Shown here piece by piece: positions 7,381 to 14,174 of a stretch of 35,593 bases of DNA. The position numbers were made by a program, and so were the translations under genes. The notes under the pieces were generated by a model, which saw only the letters and a list, made by a program, of their open reading frames with translations, ran no database searches and was not told where the DNA came from. Position 1 is the stretch's first letter. Every line of letters starts with the position of its first letter. The DNA comes from a virus. The DNA is taken from positions 1-35,593 of IMG/VR virus record IMGVR_UViG_3300007363_000054; one strand, 5' to 3'.

Positions 7381-7878
7381 TCAACTTCCCAGTATTTGTA
7401 TTAGGTGTCTGGCCTGTAGTTCGGCATCGTCCAGGGCATTGTGATTCAGACCTGTGACTTCGGGTCTGGGGACGTCTACCATTTTCGTCAGTGTTCGGTA
7501 ACAGCGATATTGTCTGAAAGACCAGGGAGGTTTTTGGCCAATGCGATCAAAGGCCGTGCTGAGAATTACCAGATCAAAATCTGGACCATTGGCCCAGATA
7601 GGTGGCTTCTCAGATCCAATCCACATTCTAAAGGATCTGAGAGCTTCTGTCAATGGCTTTTTATCAACAAGCAGACTATCACGTACTGCTTTTGGTTGTT
7701 TTTCCCACCAGGCAACAGTATCTGGGTCTATGGTCAGACCAACAGCCTTGCAGGTTTTGGCATCAACGTTTACATAGAAACGATCCAGAATTTCGGTCTC
7801 AGAAAACCGAACTGCTCCGATGCTAAGTATGCAACTGTCTGGTCTGACTCCCAGAGTTTCAATATCTACCATGATCAT
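7381..7878 (-). CDS. DEDD-family 3'-5' exonuclease (DexA/RNase T-like)
   Basis: This 165-residue protein opens with MVDIETLG (residues 3-10), the DxE Exo I motif. It has ANGPDFDLVIL (Exo II Asp, about residues 95-105) and HNALDDAELQARHL near the C-terminus, the Exo III H-x4-D of the DEDDh class. These bind two metals for 3' end hydrolysis. T4 DexA is a related but longer exonuclease; this one is compact, like the RNase T-like exonuclease VIII family. Role in the phage could be host DNA degradation or end trimming. Its ATG at 7878 follows AGGTAG. It lies between folE and the DpdA-like gene in the same operon. Confidence 0.85.
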   Translation of the reverse strand: MIMVDIETLGVRPDSCILSIGAVRFSETEILDRFYVNVDAKTCKAVGLTIDPDTVAWWEKQPKAVRDSLLVDKKPLTEALRSFRMWIGSEKPPIWANGPDFDLVILSTAFDRIGQKPPWSFRQYRCYRTLTKMVDVPRPEVTGLNHNALDDAELQARHLIQILGS

Positions 7879-7886
7879 GATAATTA

Positions 7887-8558
7887 CTACCTGTTGGCGA
7901 TAGACATGAACTCTGCGCGTGTGGCTGGATCGTCACGGAAACGACCGCCGAGTTTGCTGGTTATGGTATGACTACCTGTATCTTCAACACCACGGCTCTT
8001 GACACAGTAGTGCTGGGCATCTACCACAACGGCTACATTGTCAGTGTCTAGAATGTATTGTAGAGCATAGTATACTTGCTCGGTCAAACGTTCCTGAATT
8101 TGCGGACGTTTGCTGAAATATTCAACAATGCGATTGATTTTACTCAGTCCCAATACTTTCTTGTTGGGAATGTAGGCCACGGTAGCAACACCGTCAATGA
8201 TGACGAAGTGATGCTCGCAATTGCTTTGCACAATTACGTTCTTCTCTACAACCATTTCATCATACTTCATCTTGTTGTCGACTGTGGTGCATTTAGGAAA
8301 TGCCTCATAGTCCAGACCCCAGAAGATTTCATTCACATACATCTTGGCTACACGCTTTGGTGTTTCCATGAGGCTATCATCATTTAGATCAAGACCCAGA
8401 ACATTCATGATGGCAGTAAAATTCTGCTCAATCAATTCGATTTGAGTTTTGCGGTCATGTCTTGATTTTGTTACTGGAGTTTCTACACCCATCTTTACCA
8501 GATGTTCGTGAACTCGTTGACCCAGTTCAGGGTCAGTTTTTGTCTTGTTATACGACAT
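7887..8558 (-). CDS. folE: GTP cyclohydrolase I
   Basis: FolE converts GTP to dihydroneopterin triphosphate, the entry step to folate and 7-deazaguanine synthesis. The 223-residue protein has METPKRVAKMY (64-74), SNCEHHFVIIDG (112-123), GLSKINRIVEYF (137-148) and AQHYCVKSRG (181-190). Zinc ligands C114, H117 and C185 and the catalytic-region His residues (H116, H183) are all present, so it should be active. Length equals the bacterial enzyme. AAGGAAGGA stands before the ATG at 8558, and a TATAAATA late box lies about 60 bases upstream. With QueD, QueE and the DpdA-like protein it points to 7-deazaguanine production rather than folate. Confidence 0.96.
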   Translation of the reverse strand: MSYNKTKTDPELGQRVHEHLVKMGVETPVTKSRHDRKTQIELIEQNFTAIMNVLGLDLNDDSLMETPKRVAKMYVNEIFWGLDYEAFPKCTTVDNKMKYDEMVVEKNVIVQSNCEHHFVIIDGVATVAYIPNKKVLGLSKINRIVEYFSKRPQIQERLTEQVYYALQYILDTDNVAVVVDAQHYCVKSRGVEDTGSHTITSKLGGRFRDDPATRAEFMSIANR

Positions 8559-8616
8559 ATGAATCCTTCCTTACGCGGACTTGATAGTTGAAGTTGCCAC
8601 CGTTGTGTGGCATGAG

Positions 8617-8624
8617 TATTTATA
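8617..8624 (-). promoter_or_regulatory. T4-type late promoter TATAAATA before folE
   Basis: A perfect TATAAATA lies in the 115-base gap between queE and folE, in the correct orientation, leaving a leader of about 50 bases. It would drive the folE-to-gene-46 stretch late in infection. This is one of the longer gaps in the window, which favours a real promoter over chance. Confidence 0.7.
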
Positions 8625-8673
8625 TTATTTGCGCCAGGGACGAGCTTCTACTATCTCGTTGGACTGAGCATAA

Positions 8674-9519
8674 TCAGGTACCCCAGGCGTTCTTGAAAAG
8701 TGGTACTTGCAATCGATCGCTGTATCTGTACCCTTCCGACATTGCAAGCTCAGCAACGGCCCTGTTGTTGAGGAAATACAGCCTGTCAGTGCCGCCGCAA
8801 GGCATGAGATAAACAGGACCTTGGAACCCGCCTGCACGATATTCGCTGACTGCTTGCTTGGCTTCATCTAAATCTTCCTTGGTGGCAACCACAAATTTCA
8901 AATAAACATAACCATGTTCTTCATAATTAGCAATGATGTCTGGACGAATTGCCTCGGACCATTTTTCACCACTGATGCCGAGCTTGGGACTAACACTGAA
9001 TGTTAGACGATCCCAGCCTTTGCGCCAGTGTGTCTTTAGATAGCTTGAAAAATCTTTGGTAAGCTCCTGTGAGCCATTGGTTTCGAATGTCAGCTCTTTC
9101 AGAGCAATCATTCGGCTTTCTTGAAGAAGTTCGGGGTAGGACCGCTGCCAACCAAGTAGTGGTTCACCTCCTGTAATGACAAGATGCTCATCTTTCCACT
9201 GACCATGAGGAAGCATACCCATAATGGAGTCAACAATAGAAACATGATCAAGAACAGGAGAAAGATGCTTAAACCTAACGTCCCAAGAAGCGTAACTGTC
9301 ACAGCCAGTATGTACGAGAGGAAGATCTCGGTAATTCTTATAATTATCTGCTTGGATTGCGATAACATTGCGCTCATCTGATTTTTCTCCTCGGGGCATA
9401 CCGAAACCATCACAGGTAAAATTACAACCGAAAGTACGAAGAAATACGCTGGGTACTCCCATGTAACGGCCTTCACCCTGTACGCTATAAAATAATTCTG
9501 ATATCTTTAGTTTTGCCAT
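8674..9519 (-). CDS. queE: QueE-like radical SAM 7-carboxy-7-deazaguanine synthase
   Basis: QueE rearranges 6-carboxytetrahydropterin into 7-carboxy-7-deazaguanine. The 281-residue protein begins with ISELFYSVQGEGRYMGVPS, typical of QueE, then RTFGCNFTC (C32, C36). The usual third cluster Cys, normally two residues later in a CDT motif, is instead C73 in GCDSYASW, after an insertion containing GFGMPRGE. It also has ITGGEPLL (SAM-binding GGE motif) and ETNGS. The iron-sulfur spacing is therefore C-x3-C-x36-C. The family call is strong, and the insertion is probably a phage-type variant. It follows gene 55 by 36 bases and precedes the folE promoter. Confidence 0.9.
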   Translation of the reverse strand: MAKLKISELFYSVQGEGRYMGVPSVFLRTFGCNFTCDGFGMPRGEKSDERNVIAIQADNYKNYRDLPLVHTGCDSYASWDVRFKHLSPVLDHVSIVDSIMGMLPHGQWKDEHLVITGGEPLLGWQRSYPELLQESRMIALKELTFETNGSQELTKDFSSYLKTHWRKGWDRLTFSVSPKLGISGEKWSEAIRPDIIANYEEHGYVYLKFVVATKEDLDEAKQAVSEYRAGGFQGPVYLMPCGGTDRLYFLNNRAVAELAMSEGYRYSDRLQVPLFKNAWGT

Positions 9520-9555
9520 ACCATGCCTTTGATAAATGATCTGATTGTATGATAT

Positions 9556-10161
9556 TTAGTTGTCGTTGTCAAGTAAATTATCTTCTTCTTCGGCAAGTAC
9601 ATTTGGTTTCGGTTTCTTGGAAATGGTTCGTTTATCGATATCGATCTGATCCAATTTCTTTTTCATGTAGTCCAGGAATTGGTTACTGAATTCGTTTAGG
9701 TCATCTTCACTGGTCAGGATATCATCCAGATCCATGTTTTCAATGATCTTGTATTTGGTAGCCTGCTGTTTCTTTTCCTTTTGAATACGCCGAATGAACG
9801 CAAAATAAACGATCTGCGTGTAATAGGCAAAGGGATTGGTGCTTTTGGTTGGATCAAATTTATCGGCTGCGGCCAGACAATTTTCTATGCCGTCCGATAT
9901 CATATCGTCTTTGAAAGTATAATTTATGAAGTTTGCCTTGTAGCTCAGGTGCGTGGCAATCTTGATAAAACAGTCACCCAGATAATTGCTAATCTGTGGT
10001 TTCTCCTGACCCTGTGCTACGGCTAGGTCAACACTCTCACGATACTTCTTTAGCTCTTCGTAGAACTTTTTATTGTCTACGTAATGTGCTCCAGCTTTCT
10101 TAGTGGAGGGTGCGGCCTGGGGTTGCGGTTCCTCCCCAGAGGTCGTCAAAATCTTCGCCAT
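9556..10161 (-). CDS. gp55: Late transcription sigma factor gp55
   Basis: This 201-residue protein matches T4-type gp55, a minimal sigma factor that directs host RNA polymerase to NATAAATA late promoters. Diagnostic segment: FKDDMISDGIENCLAAADKF followed by NPFAYYTQIVYFAFIRRI, a region-2-like sigma block. The N-terminus is a low-complexity Pro/Gln stretch, and the C-terminus is acidic with leucines (NLLDNDN), consistent with a sliding-clamp-binding tail. GAGGA lies eight bases before the ATG at 10161, supporting this start even though it overlaps the upstream gene by 62 bases in another frame. Late boxes elsewhere in the window fit its presence. Confidence 0.92.
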   Translation of the reverse strand: MAKILTTSGEEPQPQAAPSTKKAGAHYVDNKKFYEELKKYRESVDLAVAQGQEKPQISNYLGDCFIKIATHLSYKANFINYTFKDDMISDGIENCLAAADKFDPTKSTNPFAYYTQIVYFAFIRRIQKEKKQQATKYKIIENMDLDDILTSEDDLNEFSNQFLDYMKKKLDQIDIDKRTISKKPKPNVLAEEEDNLLDNDN

Positions 10162-10576
10162 CTTCTAATTCCTCATGTATATCGGTCCCACCTATATGAC
10201 GTATCAGTTCCTGTGCCAGGGCCAGGTCTTCTTCAATGTCAAATTCTTCAAGGGGTACATCTGTATTAGTTTCTTTGCCTAGTTGGCTTACGAAATCTTC
10301 ATACTGTTCTCTAAAACTGGGCTTGGCGTCAACTGCACTGATAATGCAGCTTACGTTTAGTTCCATGATCTTGGTTTCGCTCAAAGGCATCCAAGGATTT
10401 AGGATATAACTTTCAACAAGTTTTCCCAGACGTTGCATACGAACTGCAATCACAGCCATGGGGTCGACAATCAGTACCTGTCTGTTCTTATTCAGATCCT
10501 CTAGATTGTCATCCGTCATACAGATTATGTTTTCTCCATTGCTAAGTTTGACATACTTGCAGTTGAGATTACTCAT
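10100..10576 (-). CDS. Conserved hypothetical between uvsW and gene 55
   Basis: This 158-residue protein is of unknown function. The N-terminal part (residues 6-45) looks like a small beta barrel (YVKLSNGENIICM, RQVLIVDPMAVIAV), reminiscent of Sm-like folds. The C-terminal third is strongly acidic (EEFDIEEDLALAQ, EDGEDFDDLWGG). Proteins of this type lie between uvsW and gene 55 in other marine T4-like phages. The acidic plus aromatic tail resembles the general style of T4 sliding-clamp-binding tails, so a link to late transcription (a gp33-like role) is conceivable but unproven. Its start overlaps the uvsW end by eight bases, and its tail overlaps gene 55. Confidence 0.8.
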   Translation of the reverse strand: MSNLNCKYVKLSNGENIICMTDDNLEDLNKNRQVLIVDPMAVIAVRMQRLGKLVESYILNPWMPLSETKIMELNVSCIISAVDAKPSFREQYEDFVSQLGKETNTDVPLEEFDIEEDLALAQELIRHIGGTDIHEELEDGEDFDDLWGGTATPGRTLH

Positions 10577-12068
10577 CTATTTGTACCTTTACCATTGAAT
10601 AGTTGAACTGTTCTTCGTTGTATATCTTGATGCGTTCAATCATATGCAATAAAGTATAGTTTTTATGTGACTTCCAGCTTAGGTCATCGGAAATGTCATA
10701 TAATTTTGCACTGTCTTTGGTCTCACTGGTTCTCAGGGCACGGCCTATGCTCTGAAGATTTCGAATTCGACTTTTGCTTGGGCTGGCAAAAATTATATTG
10801 TGCAGGTTTCGAATATTGATACCTGTACTGAAAGTTCCGTAACTTGCCACTATTATGGCATCTGTTTCCTGCTCTGTCAATTGGCGAATGTGCTCTCGTT
10901 GCTCGGTATCGGTTCCACCATAGACCAAAAATACCGAACGGTTGGGAGCCTTGCTCTGAATGAGGTCATACAAACCCTTGCCATGTTTCTCTACGAACTG
11001 AAACAGGACCAGAGTATTTTCCTTTTGGTCCAGGGCCAGGTTTCTGATGAATATATTTCTTTTGTTGTAGTTTACCAGAAAGTCCATTTCCTGCTGGTAG
11101 GTCAGACCCTTGCCTTGATTATATTGCTTACAAGCTTTCCTTACTGTTTCAGGGTACTCTAAGACTACGTTATATATCTTTAGGTTGGCCAATTGCTTGC
11201 TGGCCATGAGCTTGGCAGTGGATGTTACCTTGTATACTGGATTGAACAGGCCTTCAAGAACTAGCTTGTGTGTCTTAGTTCCGTCCAGTGTACCTGTGGT
11301 ACCAAATCTATAGTGTGCATTGGTGCATTTTTGCATAATGCCACTCAGACTTTTGGCTTTGAACAAATGTGCCTCATCGCCATACACACAATGAAAGGGT
11401 GCAAAGAATGCCTTGGGTAATCTTTGTAGACTTTGCCAGGTGCTGATTACTATGGGGTATTGGTTACTCTTTTCGTGACCGCCATAGATTCTATGTACTT
11501 TTTCTGAGGTACGCCAACCGTTCAGACAACTATAATCCTGAAAGTCGCTGTATAATTGTTCAACCAAACTGGTTGTAGGAACAACGATTAGCTGGCGACG
11601 TTTATGCATCTGGTTCCAACGAACCAAAGCATAGATGATCAGACTCTTGCCTGATCCTGTTGGGCTAACCAGGAGTTTTCTGCCATCGCTCAGTGCCTGG
11701 TATACAGCCTCAATCTGGTAGTCACGAATCTGCAAGGGCTCACCTCGGCTTCCAAGATTCAGTGCCTGGCAAAACTCCTCCACCTGGGCTCGAGTTGGAT
11801 TGTCCGTGGGGATACTGAGTTCAGATTTGTCAACAGCATAGTCACGCTCATGACAAAATTTCTCAACATAGGGTAGTAGTCCGACATATAATTCCCTGAC
11901 CATCATATTGAATAAACGAGCCTTACCATCCCACATGCGATTCCTATACAGGGGATGGAACTTGGCTCCTGGAACGTCGAAGGTAAAATGATCCGACAGT
12001 TCCTGGAGTGTTCCAGGATCTGCATCAATTTTTAGGTATACTGCATCTTTCTGTCGGATTGTTACCAT
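10569..12068 (-). CDS. uvsW: DNA/RNA helicase UvsW
   Basis: This 499-residue superfamily 2 helicase carries Walker A SPTGSGKS (135-142), DEAH (231-234), an STWQSL motif Ib-like segment, GTTGT (motif III) and IGRALRT (motif VI, ending the ATPase core). An N-terminal domain of about 100 residues precedes the helicase core, as in T4 UvsW. The T4 protein unwinds R-loops and branched DNA and promotes the switch from origin- to recombination-dependent replication. Length matches the family. Its start is two bases beyond the uvsY stop, with no good ribosome site, so coupled translation is likely. Confidence 0.96.
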   Translation of the reverse strand: MVTIRQKDAVYLKIDADPGTLQELSDHFTFDVPGAKFHPLYRNRMWDGKARLFNMMVRELYVGLLPYVEKFCHERDYAVDKSELSIPTDNPTRAQVEEFCQALNLGSRGEPLQIRDYQIEAVYQALSDGRKLLVSPTGSGKSLIIYALVRWNQMHKRRQLIVVPTTSLVEQLYSDFQDYSCLNGWRTSEKVHRIYGGHEKSNQYPIVISTWQSLQRLPKAFFAPFHCVYGDEAHLFKAKSLSGIMQKCTNAHYRFGTTGTLDGTKTHKLVLEGLFNPVYKVTSTAKLMASKQLANLKIYNVVLEYPETVRKACKQYNQGKGLTYQQEMDFLVNYNKRNIFIRNLALDQKENTLVLFQFVEKHGKGLYDLIQSKAPNRSVFLVYGGTDTEQREHIRQLTEQETDAIIVASYGTFSTGINIRNLHNIIFASPSKSRIRNLQSIGRALRTSETKDSAKLYDISDDLSWKSHKNYTLLHMIERIKIYNEEQFNYSMVKVQIDE

Positions 12069-12071
12069 TGA

Positions 12072-12512
12072 TCACATCATACCAGCACTGAACTTATGCC
12101 ATTCAATGGCGTTCTTGACATCCCAGGTTCTACTGTTGATGCTGCGAACAATTTGCTCAAGCTGGTTTAGTACTGTTTTGAAATATTCGATTTTGTCTTG
12201 CAAGGTGATAAGGTCTGGATCAGTAGTCAGGAATTCATCCATTTCATTTTTCAATGGTTTGTTTCCCTGATACTGTGCCCAGCCTTCCTGTGCAAGTTCG
12301 TCCTTGGTCATTTCGCCTCGATAGTATCTATACTTTTTTCTGCGTGTATTTAGATAGTCACTCTCGGCTTTGCGAAGGTTTAGACGTACACTGCCCATCC
12401 AGTTTACATACTTGGCATGCAGAAGCGGTGTTCTTACCGCTTCTTTTCCCAGATTTGTAAAGTCAATTTTACTATCAGTTTCCCAGGCTTCCTGGAGTTC
12501 CGATAATTTCAT
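12072..12512 (-). CDS. uvsY: Recombination mediator UvsY
   Basis: This 146-residue protein matches T4 UvsY in size and pattern: N-terminal LSELQEAWETDSKID, a basic middle (RRKKYRYYRGE) and C-terminal helices ending WDVKNAIEWHKFSAGM, typical of the family. UvsY loads the UvsX recombinase onto gp32-coated single-stranded DNA. It is followed at once by uvsW, the standard arrangement in this phage group. UvsX is not in the window. Confidence 0.95.
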   Translation of the reverse strand: MKLSELQEAWETDSKIDFTNLGKEAVRTPLLHAKYVNWMGSVRLNLRKAESDYLNTRRKKYRYYRGEMTKDELAQEGWAQYQGNKPLKNEMDEFLTTDPDLITLQDKIEYFKTVLNQLEQIVRSINSRTWDVKNAIEWHKFSAGMM

Positions 12513-12527
12513 AATCAGGTCTCTGTG

Positions 12528-13493
12528 TTAGGCAAAGTTGATGATCTGAGCAGGATTGCCCTGGAAGCAGAAGCTACCATAATGGTTTAGACTGATGGTT
12601 GGATCTAACCAGATATCACCACCCATGGCCTGCCAGCGACGACAGAACGTATAATCTTCGCTGAGGTAACGGCGATCCTTGGGATCAATCATGGTGTCAA
12701 AGAAAGTATAGAACAGACCATTTAGATCCTGACCAATGTTTAGGTCATTGTTATAGGCCAGCTCTGGATAGGCTGCAATCATCTTGTCAATGACTGAACG
12801 CTTGATCATCATGAAGCCTGTACCAGCGTCATGAAGTTTTACCAGGCCACGCTCTACAGCGATCTGTTTCTTTTCCCGATCCACAAACTGGAAATTAATG
12901 GCATAGTCTGAACCAAAGGCTGCAATTTCACGTTCTGTCCATTGCTCAGCACTTGGAGCATTACGACTGGCATCGCGAATACGACCCCAGTTTACACCCT
13001 TCTTGGGATAGGCTCCAACAACGATTTCGCGATCATGGTACAGAAGCTTGACAATATCTTCTACATTGTATTCAATGTCTGCATCAATGAACATCAGTCT
13101 GGTAAAGTTGCTCTGCAAGAAGTAGGCAACCAGAACATTACGTGCTCGGGTAACCAGACTTTCATTGGCAATAGTACCAAAGGCTAGGGGAATTTTATGC
13201 TGGTTGCAGAAGGTCAGAAGCTTTACAGTGCTTCTGAAATATGGCTCAGTCAGTGCTCCGCCATAGCAAGGCGTGGCAATGAAGATTCGCTCTTTCTGCA
13301 GATCCTCGATTTTTACGCTAATCATTTGCTGATTAGGTCCTGGAGGAGGCATGCCCTGTGGTGGGGCGGCTGGGTTGAAGCCTGGTGGAAATGTACCACC
13401 TGGTGGTGGCATCATGGCTTGTGGGTCAAACCCTGGAGGGAAACTACTCACCTGTACTGGTGGTACAGATGTTGGTGCTTCAGGTTTATCCAT
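12528..13493 (-). CDS. GT-A glycosyltransferase with Pro/Gly-rich N-terminal extension
   Basis: The 321-residue protein has a low-complexity first 56 residues rich in Pro, Gly and Met, with a repeated FPPGF(D/N)P. A GT-A-type domain follows: ERIFIATPCYGGA (68-80), TRARNVLVAYF (115-125) and FIDADIEYN with the metal-binding DxD (D137, D139). The remainder has EDYTFCRRW and a late WLDP...HYGS. Such enzymes add sugars from nucleotide donors to proteins, glycans or bases. It sits between gene 3 and uvsY, so virion or host-surface glycosylation is plausible. GGAG precedes the ATG at 13493. The extension may bind a partner or oligomerise; this is inference. Confidence 0.85.
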   Translation of the reverse strand: MDKPEAPTSVPPVQVSSFPPGFDPQAMMPPPGGTFPPGFNPAAPPQGMPPPGPNQQMISVKIEDLQKERIFIATPCYGGALTEPYFRSTVKLLTFCNQHKIPLAFGTIANESLVTRARNVLVAYFLQSNFTRLMFIDADIEYNVEDIVKLLYHDREIVVGAYPKKGVNWGRIRDASRNAPSAEQWTEREIAAFGSDYAINFQFVDREKKQIAVERGLVKLHDAGTGFMMIKRSVIDKMIAAYPELAYNNDLNIGQDLNGLFYTFFDTMIDPKDRRYLSEDYTFCRRWQAMGGDIWLDPTISLNHYGSFCFQGNPAQIINFA

Positions 13494-13512
13494 AATTACT
13501 CCAAATCAAAAT

Positions 13513-14088
13513 TTATGTAGGCAAAACCTCAACATCAAATCGTTTATATCTAAATGATGCTATGGCAGTAAAGTACTCAAGTGTTGCACCAGTTACATCA
13601 AAATCCAGTGCTTCGAGACTAGTAGGAAACAGATCGTGGAATCTAATACTTATACCAGGATTGTTGGAACTGTTCATGATAATCAATGTTCCGTCACTAT
13701 GGGCGCCAGCTTCTAACCTGGTGTAAGGGAAACGATCACGACGCGTTTCCACAAAAGCACTGTATTGATCATAGTCATAGGGAAAGCCCAGAGCTATGAG
13801 CCAGCGATACAGTTCTAGATAGTTGCCCATGTCCTCAGAGATGATGAAACGAATGGTGAAATCACCAAAATTCATCTTATCACCTATTCTAGACAAATCT
13901 GTAAAAGGTGTCGATTGAACTGCGAACCCCAAATTCAAGGCCGGTAGATTTGCACTCTGGCAGGTGAAACTTGCGTTGGGCAGATCCTTGACCAAAAACT
14001 GGAAACTGTTTGGTCTTAGAAAATTTACCGTACTTGGACGTGAATTGGTCCAGTTACTTGTTAGTAGTGCTGTATTTCCTGTGTACAT
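13513..14088 (-). CDS. gp3: Tail completion protein gp3-like (tail-tube fold)
   Basis: I start this gene at an ATG at 14088 (191 residues). A TTG seven codons upstream lies in the terminator stem region. It shows the tail-tube-like pattern: FQFLVKDLPNASFTCQSANL near the start, then FTDLSRIGDKMNFGDFTIRF, ISEDMGNYLELYRWLIALG and a long C-terminal beta region. T4 gp3 closes the tail tube at the head-proximal end. The position between gene 23 and uvsY is where marine T4-like phages keep gene 3. A late box TATAAATA ends five bases before the ATG, so its mRNA could be leaderless. Confidence 0.78.
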   Translation of the reverse strand: MYTGNTALLTSNWTNSRPSTVNFLRPNSFQFLVKDLPNASFTCQSANLPALNLGFAVQSTPFTDLSRIGDKMNFGDFTIRFIISEDMGNYLELYRWLIALGFPYDYDQYSAFVETRRDRFPYTRLEAGAHSDGTLIIMNSSNNPGISIRFHDLFPTSLEALDFDVTGATLEYFTAIASFRYKRFDVEVLPT

Positions 14089-14093
14089 ATCAG

Positions 14094-14101
14094 TATTTAT
14101 A
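14094..14101 (-). promoter_or_regulatory. Late promoter TATAAATA for gene 3
   Basis: A perfect TATAAATA lies between the gene 23 terminator and gene 3. Using the T4 spacing (box at about -13 to -6), +1 falls on the A of the gene 3 ATG. No ribosome-binding site is seen between. Confidence 0.65.
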
Positions 14102-14106
14102 CCCGA

Positions 14107-14131
14107 CAAAAAAGGGGCCCTGAGGCCCCTT
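14107..14131 (-). terminator. Intrinsic terminator after gene 23
   Basis: On the minus strand, AAGGGGCC, loop TCAG, GGCCCCTT form a perfect 8-bp stem followed by a run of T. It lies about 44 bases after the gene 23 stop and directly before the gene 3 late promoter. It isolates the highly expressed capsid transcript. Confidence 0.88.
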
Positions 14132-14174
14132 GAATTTTTACCGATCTTGACGCCGGTTTAGTTTCTAATGCAAA

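Noticed and set aside
8640-8665. Weak hairpin after queE (ACGAG...CTCGT)
   Set aside because: Five-base stem with a large loop and no T-run; not a convincing terminator.
14089-14109. TTG start for gene 3 at 14109
   Set aside because: It lies in the terminator T-run and before the late box; the ATG at 14088 is preferred.
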